Source: Pleurocapsa sp. MO_226.B13
Lineage (GTDB): Bacteria; Cyanobacteriota; Cyanobacteriia; Cyanobacteriales; Xenococcaceae
Assembly (NCBI GenBank): GCA_030064795.1
Contig: JASJEI010000054.1
Coordinates: forward strand, 1-38,254
Reading direction: 5' to 3'
Length of the DNA: 38,254 nucleotides
Below are positions 28,335 through 36,736 of the stretch, piece after piece; within the stretch, counting starts at the first letter, position 1; each line of letters starts with the position of its first letter. The translations under genes and the position numbers were made by a program. The notes under the pieces are model-generated. The model was not told the DNA's origin. It did no database searches and saw nothing but the letters and a program-made list of their open reading frames with translations.

Positions 28335-29964
28335 CACTAAGATCTGTCGCGCCTTGGATGTTAACTTCGTAGAGTCGAATATTATTACCCACTCCCTCGG
28401 TAAAAGAACGTTCTAAAGCCAAAAACGTTCCTTGGTTATCTATAGCCAACAACTCAACTAAACCATTATCGGCAAAGCCATCGTCAGTTTCGGGAGGTAC
28501 GGGAATAGGATCGGTTTCGTAGAGAAATTCCCCGACAACTTCTTCTGTTTCTAAGTCGTACTGGATAATTCTCACGGGACTACCAGACTCTACGGTCGAT
28601 CTTTCGCCGTCTTGGTATAAAGCGTTTTCGGTGGCGGTAAATAGCTGTTTGCCATCGGGAGTAATAGTTAAACTTTCAAATGCCTGATTGCTTTGAATTC
28701 CGCTAGTTTGGTCTACCGTAGGCAAGAACTTATCGGGTACGGGTAATTCGTCAATTATTTGTCCGTCGCGATCGAATTCAGCTACAAATGGATCGACTAA
28801 ATTATTGGCATCTCCTTCTGAAGAAATAAATAATGTCCCCTCGTCAGATAAAGCAATAGCTTCTGGATCGATACTGGAAGCAGTAAAAGGACTTTCACCA
28901 GCATTGAGTAAGGTTGTCACCCCAGTAAACTCAACATCTCCCTCATCCAAACTACCGTCACTTAGATCGATCGCCACATCATAGTAACGGGCATCATTAA
29001 TCGTACTGCGATCGTTGGCAAGGGCATAATAAATATTATTAGTGCGATCGTAGGTTATGCCCGAAATTCCCCCAACTTCTGTTTCTTCAAAAGTAAATCC
29101 TGTCTCAAAACTTACTTCACCGAGAAACTCAAGACTGGTAACGGTGTTGCGATTATTATTTGTCTCTTCTTTCGCCAATTCAACATCTGTAAACACCAAA
29201 CGATGATCGGAAGCAGGGAAGCCATTGGGTATTTCGCTATCGGGGTCAAAATCGCCAATTAGACGAAACAAAGGATCGTCTTGAGTCGTCCAAAATACTC
29301 CCGCCTCGGTGATGGCTAAATCTGTTGAGGGCAAAACATAATCTACCCGTAAGTTACCCGCAGTTTCATCGTTAAAATCCGCCGTATCAAAAGCAGGATT
29401 TCCCTCGTGGGTATCGTTAACTTCGTTTTGGCGGATCGAGGCTGCCACGCCTCCCTCACTCTCGGGAGTAACGGAAGTATTAACCAAAGGATTATCTAAA
29501 ATTTGCAAGATCGCATTGTCGGTACTATCGCCATCAAAGGGGTCGGCATTTTGATCGCCAGCAATAATAAAGCTTTCTCCCTCGGCTAAACCACCAAAAT
29601 TCCCCTCATCGTCGTAGATATAACCGCCTTCTCCTGGAGTGATATAATCCGCCCAAAAACGAATCTCATCATGGTTGCGTCTGCCATTACGATCTTCTTC
29701 GCCGTCAAATACTGGTGGTGTGGGATGGCTGGCTAAGATATGAACCACTTCTCCATCAATCTCTATCGGAATATCCCAATGGCTTTTGGAAGATAAACGA
29801 AATACCTCTAACTCTTCCTCGGAATAGTAATCATTAGGTTCGGGTGTAGTCGGATCGTCTGGCAATAAAGCATCTGGCATATCTTTCCAGAGGAAATTCT
29901 GAAACGTTCTTACTTCCTCTTCAACTATCGGATATTTAGATTTAGGTGTGGGTTGGAACGACAA
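28318..29964 (-). pseudogene. 5' part of the secreted phosphatase (nuclease/phosphatase plus esterase-like phytase), truncated at both ends
   Basis: The host-derived part is about 28335-29943. It starts inside an endonuclease/exonuclease/phosphatase domain at SKYPIVEEEVRTFQNFLWKD and keeps HILASHPTPP, GDQNADP and the final SDHRLV catalytic motif. An esterase-like phytase domain follows (EVGGISGITYDRTNNIYYAL, DPEAIALSDEGTLFISSEGD, FESLTITPDGKQLF, LLAIDNQGTFLALERSF). The last codons (EPLS, stop) come from the IS right end. The first residues (MSFQPTPK) are the antisense of the neighbouring TpsB fragment, so the native N-terminus and signal peptide are missing. The protein continues at 26124 beyond the IS. 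Confidence 0.85.
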
Positions 29965-30145
29965 CAGCGATGAAAATCCCGAAGAGAATTTTTTACTCGG
30001 TTTGGGTTTGGGTTTGCAATGGCAAATGGGAGATACTTTTAATGCCCGTCTCGATTATGGTATTCCCCTAACCGATGTCGAAGATAACGACAATACCTTA
30101 CAGGAAGATGGAATTTATTTCTCGGTGAATTACAGTCCGTTTTAG
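29932..30145 (+). pseudogene. C-terminal remnant of a TpsB (ShlB/FhaC) outer-membrane transporter
   Basis: About 70 codons reading YLDLGVGWNDNSDENPEENF, then LLGLGLGLQWQMGDTF and LDYGIPL, ending GIYFSVNYSPF. This is the final strands and C-terminal Phe of the two-partner secretion beta-barrel. The complete protein is usually 500-600 residues with POTRA domains, all missing here. The fragment abuts the truncated phosphatase gene head to head at about 29932-29945. It points toward the TpsA-type gene at 31870 on the same strand, which it may once have served. Confidence 0.75.
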
Positions 30146-30290
30146 TCTATGCCCCCCTAGCCCCTCAAATTTGGGGGGACGAGTTGTAGGGTGGGCCAAG
30201 AAAATCGCTTGATTTTTCCTGTATTAACCAACTATATATTGCCCACCAGTTATCAGTAATTAGAAAAATTATTTACTTTGAGATAACATC

Positions 30291-31133
30291 ATGAATCAAT
30301 ATTTACAAGGTCAAGTCCCCACTCATCAACAACTAATTGAATGGAGCAACTATTTTCACCAAAATGGATTTCTTGTAATTGAGAATGTTCTCAACCCTGA
30401 ATACTGTCAGCAACTAAGGGAAGATTTAGAGCGAGATATCGAAGATAACTCCCAAACCATTAAAAATGGCACTATTCAATTCAGCCATCGAATGTTTGAA
30501 CGCTCTCAAGCAAATTTAAACCTATTTGAATGCGAACCTATAGTAACTTTTGCCGAATTTTTGATTGGAGAAGCTAATGGAAGAGGATGGCATACGGATA
30601 TCGGAATTCCCAATTCCAACGTCGTTCATGTAATTCACAATAATTCCTTTGTGGTTGCACCCCACAGCGAAGGATTAGCTCAAAGTGTTTGGCATCAAGA
30701 TGATAGCCCCCATCTACTCTCTCTTGACGGTCAACCCATTACCAACGTGCGACTTAATGTAATGACCTTCACGGTTAATTACTATCTTACAGATGTTTTG
30801 CAGATAGAAAATGGCCCGACTCAAGTCATTCCAGGTTCTCATTTATTTGGTCGATTTTGCCCTGGAGAAGTTACAGAATATAGATCTTCTATTTACAGTT
30901 GTTTAGCACCTATGGGTTCGGCTGTTTGTTTTAACAACCAAGTTTGGCATCGAGGCGCGCCGAATAATTCCGATACCGCAAGATATATTACCCAAATAAC
31001 CTATGCCAAAAGATTAGTAGGGCATAAATATTATCCCTTTATGAATTATCAAATGCCCGAACATTGCTACGCTCAAGCCAATCCTCGATTAAGACGTTTA
31101 TTAGGATTTTTGCCTCATGGCGCGTACGGTTGA
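30291..31133 (+). CDS. phytanoyl-CoA dioxygenase (PhyH) family protein
   Basis: A 280-residue Fe(II)/2-oxoglutarate-dependent oxygenase. The iron triad is visible: His135 and Asp137 in SVWHQDDSPH and His220 in QVWHRGAP, with Arg231 (DTARYIT) placed to bind 2-oxoglutarate. PGSH at 181-184 and the N-terminal FHQNGFLVIENVL are typical of the family. The substrate cannot be predicted: PhyH proteins hydroxylate lipids, amino acids and natural-product intermediates. It sits between the TpsB remnant and hicB on the same strand, with 99 bp to hicB, and shows no obvious functional link to either. Confidence 0.9.
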   Translation: MNQYLQGQVPTHQQLIEWSNYFHQNGFLVIENVLNPEYCQQLREDLERDIEDNSQTIKNGTIQFSHRMFERSQANLNLFECEPIVTFAEFLIGEANGRGWHTDIGIPNSNVVHVIHNNSFVVAPHSEGLAQSVWHQDDSPHLLSLDGQPITNVRLNVMTFTVNYYLTDVLQIENGPTQVIPGSHLFGRFCPGEVTEYRSSIYSCLAPMGSAVCFNNQVWHRGAPNNSDTARYITQITYAKRLVGHKYYPFMNYQMPEHCYAQANPRLRRLLGFLPHGAYG

Positions 31134-31232
31134 TCTTTTATCAAGTCAGGCGATCGCACTTTGCAGAAAAAGAGAATTGATTTTTCACTTAATTGAAGCC
31201 CTTTTAAAATAAACAAAAAACCGAAGTTAACT

Positions 31233-31475
31233 ATGCTAACCAAATATATTCAAACAGCAATGCACCAAGCCACCTATGAGTTACTCGAAGATGGAACATT
31301 TTATGGAGAAATAGCAGAATTTCAAGGAGTTTACGCCAATGCCGAAACCCTAGAAAGTTGTCGAGATTTGTTGCAGGAGGTTTTAGAAGGTTGGATTATT
31401 CTTGGATTACGTCTACAACACGTTTTGCCTGTTATAGATAATATCGATTTAAACTCTCAGCCAGAAGTAGCATAA
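31233..31475 (+). CDS. hicB: HicB-type antitoxin
   Basis: An 80-residue protein with the HicB RNase-H-like fold: TYELLEDGTFYGEIAEFQGVYA, followed by ETLESCRDLLQEVLEGWIIL. It neutralises the HicA toxin. There is no C-terminal DNA-binding helix-turn-helix or ribbon-helix-helix, so this short form may not regulate alone. Antitoxin precedes toxin, and its stop codon overlaps the hicA start (TAATG), which means translational coupling. Confidence 0.9.
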   Translation: MLTKYIQTAMHQATYELLEDGTFYGEIAEFQGVYANAETLESCRDLLQEVLEGWIILGLRLQHVLPVIDNIDLNSQPEVA

Positions 31476-31693
31476 TGCCACCATTTAAACCAATCAAACG
31501 CCAGGAATTAATTCGTCAGCTAAAGAAGTTAGGCTTTTCTGAACCTAAAGCTGGTGGCAACCATCAATATATGGTTAAAGGACAACTTAAGCTATTTATA
31601 CCTAATCCCCATCGAGGAGATATCAGCAAAAGTTTGCTTTCTCGTATTCTTCGTCAAGCAGATATTACAAGAGAAGAATGGGAAAATCTTTAA
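31475..31693 (+). CDS. hicA: HicA-type mRNA interferase toxin
   Basis: A 72-residue double-stranded-RNA-binding-like toxin. The family signature is complete: KRQELIRQLKKLGF, catalytic His in KAGGNHQYM, FIPNPHRGDISKSLLSRILRQADI. HicA cleaves mRNA when HicB is lost. It overlaps hicB by one base. Its last codons overlap the start of a decayed DUF5648-like frame, suggesting that the pair inserted into, or was left beside, a broken gene. Confidence 0.93.
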   Translation: MPPFKPIKRQELIRQLKKLGFSEPKAGGNHQYMVKGQLKLFIPNPHRGDISKSLLSRILRQADITREEWENL

Positions 31694-31851
31694 CTATTTT
31701 GCGATCGCATTTTAAATCTTTTAATCCCACTACCGAAGCTCATTTTTATACTCCTTCTGCTGCGGAGAAAGAAGTAGTGGAGAACGAACTATCAGACTTT
31801 CAATTTGAAGGTATTGCTTATTATGCTTTTCCCGTTGAAGAAGTGAATTAA
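31678..31851 (+). pseudogene. DUF5648-like gene fragment (57 codons)
   Basis: The frame reads FKSFNPTTEAHFYTPSAAEK, then EVVENELSDFQFEGIAYYAF. This matches the repeat unit of DUF5648 domains, which have the pattern FNP-TG-HFYT-s-E---v--nl--f-fEG-AYYAF and occur at the ends of secreted enzymes. Only one unit is present, the supposed start overlaps hicA, and no signal peptide or partner domain exists. I regard it as the surviving 3' end of a larger secreted-protein gene. Confidence 0.5.
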
Positions 31852-31869
31852 TTTATTATTGATAAGGTT

Positions 31870-34800
31870 ATGTGGAAGTTTTCAATCAATAGTCTTTTAA
31901 CCAGCAGTGCGATCGCCTTAAACTTGTATCATCCGAGTATCGCCCAAGCACAAATTACTCCCGACAATTCTTTAGGTAATGAAAGCACTGTAGTAGTTCC
32001 CGACAATATTAACGGCGTTCCGAGCGATCGCCTTGAGGGTGGGGAAACTCGCGGATCTAATCTATTTCATAGTTTTCAGGATTTTAATGTCGATGTTGGC
32101 AGGGGGGCTTATTTTGCTAATCCTGCGGGGATAAATAATATATTCAGTCGGGTAACGGGGACGAATATTTCTCAGATTAATGGAACTTTAGGGGTTTTGG
32201 GTAATGCCAATCTCTTTTTAATTAATCCCAATGGTATCTTGTTTGGCGAAAATGCCAGTTTGGATCTGAGGGGTTCTTTTTTTGCTTCCAGTGCGGAATC
32301 TTTATTGTTTGATGACTTTGCCTACAGTACTAATAATCCTACCGCACCACCTTTGTTAGAAATAAATATTCCCGTTGGCTTAAACTTTAGGGATAATCCT
32401 GGGGCAATTACCGATCGGTCTGCCAGCCTCGATTCCAATGGTAATCCTGTCGGTTTACAGGTAGATCCAGGACAATCTTTAACTTTGCTTGGTGGCGAGC
32501 TTAATTTTACTGGAGGAAGAGTAATTGCACCAGGGGGCAAAGTTGAATTAGGCGCAGTCGCCAGCGAAGGTACAGTGACGATTAACGAAGATGGTAATCT
32601 GGGCTTCCCAGAGAATCTAACCAGGGGCAATGTTAGTTTTAATAATGGCTCTCGAATTATCGTCAATCCTATAGCTGGTGGGAATGCAGGAAATATTGAG
32701 ATTACCGCAGGAGCGATCGCCTTAGATGGAGTGTCAGTTTTAGATGCTAGTAATTCAGGTACGGGTGAGGGCAATGCAGGAAACATTTCACTTCAGGCTA
32801 CTGGCGATATTTCCCTAGTGGGTAGCGGTATCTTGAGCAATATAGGTGCAGCAGCACGAGGGAATGTTGGTGAAATTATTTTATCAGCCAATTCAATTTC
32901 TTTTACCGCAGGTAGCCAACTGCAAGCAGGATTCTTTGCTGGAGGACAAGGAAACGGTACAAAGGGCAAGATTACCATCCAAGCCAATGATGCGGTAATT
33001 ATTGATAATTCCATTTTCTTTGCCAATAATCAAGCCGATGCGATCGCCAATAGTTCGGACATAGAAATTAACGCGAGAAATCTATTTATCAGTAATGGTG
33101 CGAATCTCAACGTCGATAACTTTGGAGAAGGAAATGCAGGGAATATTATTCTACAAGCTAGTGAAGATCTTTCTTTTACGGGTAATATTATTATTTCTAG
33201 CAATATTGGCCCTTCAGGAATCGGCAACGTAGGTAATATAGAACTTACAGCCAATTCAATTTCTCTTACCGAAAATAGTCAATTACAGGCAGGATTCTTT
33301 GCTGGGGGACAAGGAAATGAAACCACAGGTAATATTTCTCTTCAAGCAAACGACTCAGTAACCTTAGATAGTTCTAGTATTTTCGCTAATAATGAGTCTG
33401 GTGCGATCGCCGATACAGTAGATGTAGAAATATTAGCTAATTCCGTTTCGTTTGATAACAGTAGCTTATTTACTGCCAATAATGGAGTTGGCGATGCTGG
33501 TAATGTAGTTATTGATGCCATCAATGGTGCAGTATCTTTGACTAACAGCGCGATTTTAACCGAGAGTATTACAGCGCAAAGTGGCGATATCAATATTCAA
33601 GGGCGATCGCTTTTACTCACAGACAATTCTAATCTCGGAGGTTTTGCCACGGAGAATGCTGGTGCGGGTAACGCAACCATACAAACTAGTGATTTTGCCA
33701 CCTTAGATCGAGGTAGCAGTATTTCCGTTTTTTCTAGCGGTACTGGAGGCAGCGTGACAATCGATTCCGCGCAACTTAATATTCTCAATGAGTCTAGCAT
33801 CAATGCTTTTGTTTTTAGCGATTTACCTGCGGGTAATGTCAAAATAGACGCAACAACAGTGGCGATCGATAACAATAGTGGCATATCGCTCGATACTTTA
33901 GGCAATGGAGATGCAGGTAGTCTGGAGTTAAATACAGGAACGTTAACTATTACTGGAGGCTCTCGCTTATCTAGCTCGACTTCTGGAGGTGGTAGAGGGG
34001 GGAGTTTTATAATTAAGGCAACCGACACAATCGAGATTACGGGAACTACAGCCGATGGTTTAACTGCCAGTCGAATTGATGCCAGTACATCTGGTTCGGG
34101 TGCGGGGGGTGATATTCAGATAAATGCCAGCAACCTAATTATTAGAGATGGTTCGGCAATCTCTGCTTTTGCAACTATAGGTAGTAGTGGACGAGGGGGA
34201 AATATCAATCTAGATGTTGACGATACAATTGCGATCGCTGGTTTTCGTCCTCTCGGTTTTTTTCCTAGTTCTATAGATGTCCAGAGTGACGGTACTGGTA
34301 ATTCAGGTAAGATCAGTATCGATACTAGCAATCTAACAGTCAGTAATGGCGCGAAAATTACTACCTCAACTACAGGACAAGGTTTGGGTGGAAGACTAGA
34401 TATTTCGGCTACAGATTCTATAACTGTATCGGGTTTTATTCCTGGTACTGGATTAGGCAGTCAAATAACAAGTCAAAGTTTGTTAGCGGGAGGTGCTGCG
34501 GGAGATATTGCGATCGCCACTTCTAATTTATTGGTTCGAGATGCTGGACAAGTAACCGTTGGTAGTTTTAGTACCACCACCTCAACCGCAGGAAATCTAA
34601 ACATAAACGCCGATGTAATCAAGCTAGATAACTTAGGTATTCTTAACGCCCAAACCTTTGGCGATGAAGGAAACATTGAGATTATCAGCCGAGACATTTT
34701 TTTAAGAGGAGAAAGCAACATCACTACCAACGCCTTTGGTACATCTGCTGGCGGAAATATCAGGATTGACACCGAAAATTTAGTCGCTTTTCCCAACGAA

Positions 34801-35370
34801 AACAGCGATATTAGTGCTAACGCCGAAAATAGTTTTGGCGGTCGAGTTAATATTACTACTAAAGGTATTTTTGGCACGGAGTTGCGAGAAATGCCTACTC
34901 CCCAAAGTGATATTACTGCTACTTCCCAATTGGGAGCAGAGTTTAACGGCGAGGTAGCTATCAACACTCCTGAAGTTGACCCCACCAGTGGTTTAATTAA
35001 CTTGCCTGCATTAGTTGGGGATGCGACCGACCAAATTTCTCAAAATCCCTGTCAACAGGGGGTAGGAAGCGAATTTATTATTACTGGCAAAGGTGGTTTA
35101 CCTCCCAATATTAATCAGTCTCTAAATAGCGAGTCGGCACAAATAGGTTTAATCGAACCTGTTCCATCAAAAAGCCAGAGAGCAGACGAGCAGACGAGCG
35201 GGGGAGAAATACAAATAGATAACCCTACTACAGAAGCAGTTCCCGCTATGGGATGGATATTTAACGATCGGGGAGAGGTTACTTTAACTGCTTACTCGAC
35301 ATCCGATAACATAATACGAAGCTCTAGGAAACAGCATCGCAGCATTTGCAAGAGTGGAATTTCTCCTTAA
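31870..35370 (+). CDS. filamentous haemagglutinin-type exoprotein (TpsA)
   Basis: A 1166-residue secreted protein. A signal peptide (cleavage probably after IAQAQA) precedes the TPS domain, whose NPNGILFGENASLDLRGSFF motif and SRVTGTNISQINGTL strand are needed for secretion through TpsB. The rest is a right-handed beta-helix of Gly/Asn-rich repeats, including a 120-residue repeat from 32770 (period 360 bp). The family-typical C-terminus NPCQQGVGSEFIITGKGGLPP, followed by GWIFNDRGEVTLTAY, is present, so the gene is complete. It is probably an adhesin or cell-surface protein. The only TpsB sequence in the window is a C-terminal remnant. Confidence 0.93.
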   Translation: MWKFSINSLLTSSAIALNLYHPSIAQAQITPDNSLGNESTVVVPDNINGVPSDRLEGGETRGSNLFHSFQDFNVDVGRGAYFANPAGINNIFSRVTGTNISQINGTLGVLGNANLFLINPNGILFGENASLDLRGSFFASSAESLLFDDFAYSTNNPTAPPLLEINIPVGLNFRDNPGAITDRSASLDSNGNPVGLQVDPGQSLTLLGGELNFTGGRVIAPGGKVELGAVASEGTVTINEDGNLGFPENLTRGNVSFNNGSRIIVNPIAGGNAGNIEITAGAIALDGVSVLDASNSGTGEGNAGNISLQATGDISLVGSGILSNIGAAARGNVGEIILSANSISFTAGSQLQAGFFAGGQGNGTKGKITIQANDAVIIDNSIFFANNQADAIANSSDIEINARNLFISNGANLNVDNFGEGNAGNIILQASEDLSFTGNIIISSNIGPSGIGNVGNIELTANSISLTENSQLQAGFFAGGQGNETTGNISLQANDSVTLDSSSIFANNESGAIADTVDVEILANSVSFDNSSLFTANNGVGDAGNVVIDAINGAVSLTNSAILTESITAQSGDINIQGRSLLLTDNSNLGGFATENAGAGNATIQTSDFATLDRGSSISVFSSGTGGSVTIDSAQLNILNESSINAFVFSDLPAGNVKIDATTVAIDNNSGISLDTLGNGDAGSLELNTGTLTITGGSRLSSSTSGGGRGGSFIIKATDTIEITGTTADGLTASRIDASTSGSGAGGDIQINASNLIIRDGSAISAFATIGSSGRGGNINLDVDDTIAIAGFRPLGFFPSSIDVQSDGTGNSGKISIDTSNLTVSNGAKITTSTTGQGLGGRLDISATDSITVSGFIPGTGLGSQITSQSLLAGGAAGDIAIATSNLLVRDAGQVTVGSFSTTTSTAGNLNINADVIKLDNLGILNAQTFGDEGNIEIISRDIFLRGESNITTNAFGTSAGGNIRIDTENLVAFPNENSDISANAENSFGGRVNITTKGIFGTELREMPTPQSDITATSQLGAEFNGEVAINTPEVDPTSGLINLPALVGDATDQISQNPCQQGVGSEFIITGKGGLPPNINQSLNSESAQIGLIEPVPSKSQRADEQTSGGEIQIDNPTTEAVPAMGWIFNDRGEVTLTAYSTSDNIIRSSRKQHRSICKSGISP
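32770..33500 (+). repeat. 360-bp direct repeat inside the TpsA gene
   Basis: Related units begin at 32770 (GNAGNISLQATGDISLVG), 33130 (GNAGNIILQASEDLSFTG) and, weaker, 33490 (GDAGNVVIDAINGAVSLT). The spacing is 360 bp each. The first two share SQLQAGFFAGGQGN almost base for base, which implies a recent in-frame duplication. Confidence 0.75.
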
Positions 35371-36052
35371 TTCCTTAAATATCGATAAAAAGATAATAAT
35401 AGTTAAGAATAAAAAAATTTACTATCAATTAACTTACTCTAATGATACTAATGTTGAATGTTTTAGTGAATTCATAATCCAAAAAAACCTACCAAAACTA
35501 ACTCAAGCGCAGACAAACAAACTTCAGATTAAATAATATTAATTTATTAGAGAATTAGTATCAGATATCATTTGCTAGAACAAAGATGAGTAGCTTCTGG
35601 CTGTGGAGAAGAACCATTAAGACTGGTTTTATGCTGATTGACTGACAAAACCTCTAAAACATTTGATTTTTCCTAGGTTTGGTTGGCGAAGCGCGTAACC
35701 CAACAAAAGTATGTCCTGTGTTGGGTTTCATCCTTCAACCCAACCTACAATTTGCAATTAAGAAACTGTCTGAAATTTTTATAGCTGCTTAAATCTTTGT
35801 TAGATGAGCCTTTTGGTCATTTTAAGATCGTCTTTTGTCAGTCAACCAGGCTAATAGGGATGTGAGATGACCGATTCGATTCCGCAAAAAACAACTTTCT
35901 CTGATGGAAGGAATCGATAAAAAACCGCTAACATTATTTCTTTCTTCTGATTTAGAAAATAAATCGCTCTAATTGTTGAAAGAGTACTACCCCGTCAGCA
36001 CTCCATAAATGTAGCGGGTATTAATGCAACCATCTATAATTGAGACGCGATC
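35371..36052. other. repeat-filled spacer (680 bp)
   Basis: There is no supported gene. A 60-codon frame at 35354-35536 overlaps the TpsA end and is AT/Lys/Asn-rich, so I leave it out. The spacer holds an inverted-repeat-bounded segment (35638-35845) and, inside it, a dispersed-type repeat with AACCCAACA (35697-35705) and TGTTGGGTT (35719-35727). The promoter of the AIM24 cluster must lie near its right end. Confidence 0.5.
35638..35845. repeat. 208-bp segment bounded by 13-bp perfect inverted repeats (MITE-like)
   Basis: TTGACTGACAAAA at 35638-35650 and its exact complement at 35833-35845 enclose 182 bp without a gene. The arrangement resembles a miniature inverted-repeat element. I could not identify a clear target duplication. 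Confidence 0.45.
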
Positions 36053-36070
36053 GTGGATTTATTAAAACTC

Positions 36071-36733
36071 ATGGAATGCGAAATCAAATATAAACCAGCA
36101 TTTTCAGCTATTTTTGTGACCCTCGAACCTGGTGAAAAAATTATCGCTGAGGCGGGAGCAATGGCTAGTATGGATGGTCAAGTTACAATTAAAACTAAGC
36201 TTTCTGGAGGTTTTTTTTCGGCTTTAGCTAAAAAGTTTTTTGGTGGCGAATCACTATTTGTTAATGTCTTTAGTAACGAAACCAAGCAATATGTAAAACT
36301 GGTTCTGACACAACCTGTTGTGGGAGATATCCAAGAAATCGAACTGTATGGCAAAGATATCTATTTTCAGCCAGGAGCATATATTGCCAGTACCCCAGGA
36401 GTAACAATGGGAGTTCGTTGGGCTGGTTTTAGTAGTTGGTTTGCGGGAGAAGGATTATTTAAGTTGAGATTGAGTGGCAAAGGGCGCGTCTTTTTTGGAG
36501 CTTACGGTGGTATTACCAAAAAAGCGATCGACGGTGAATTTCTGGTTGATAACGGTCATTTAGTCGCCTACGAACCAGGTATTCAAATGGGAATTAAACT
36601 TTCCAATGGTTTAATTGGCTCTCTCACTTCTGGAGAAGGTTTTCTCAATCGTTTATCTGGCAGAGGTAATATCTATCTTCAGTCTCGGAGTATCGGTGGA
36701 TTAGTCGGCTTTTTACGTTCAAAGGTACGTTAA
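36071..36733 (+). CDS. AIM24/TIGR00266 family protein, copy 1
   Basis: A beta-rich AIM24-domain protein of 220 residues from the ATG at 36071 (MECEIKYKPAF). A GTG start 18 bp earlier is also open, but the ATG matches the usual opening of the family. It contains the shared motifs AEAGAMASMDG, FFGGESLFVNVF, FSSWFAGEGLF and the GxGxxF strand. The bacterial function is unknown; the mitochondrial relative is an inner-membrane organising protein. It is the first of three tandem paralogues, with 3 bp to the next, so an operon is very likely. Confidence 0.92.
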   Translation: MECEIKYKPAFSAIFVTLEPGEKIIAEAGAMASMDGQVTIKTKLSGGFFSALAKKFFGGESLFVNVFSNETKQYVKLVLTQPVVGDIQEIELYGKDIYFQPGAYIASTPGVTMGVRWAGFSSWFAGEGLFKLRLSGKGRVFFGAYGGITKKAIDGEFLVDNGHLVAYEPGIQMGIKLSNGLIGSLTSGEGFLNRLSGRGNIYLQSRSIGGLVGFLRSKVR

Positions 36734-36736
36734 ACA

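Noticed and set aside
29940..29964. Native start of the phosphatase at the ATG near 29964
   Set aside because: The first codons are the reverse complement of the TpsB remnant, and the protein enters its domain in mid-fold without a signal peptide.
35354..35536. 60-codon open frame overlapping the end of the TpsA gene
   Set aside because: AT-driven Lys/Asn/Ile composition, overlaps a complete gene end, no recognisable motif.
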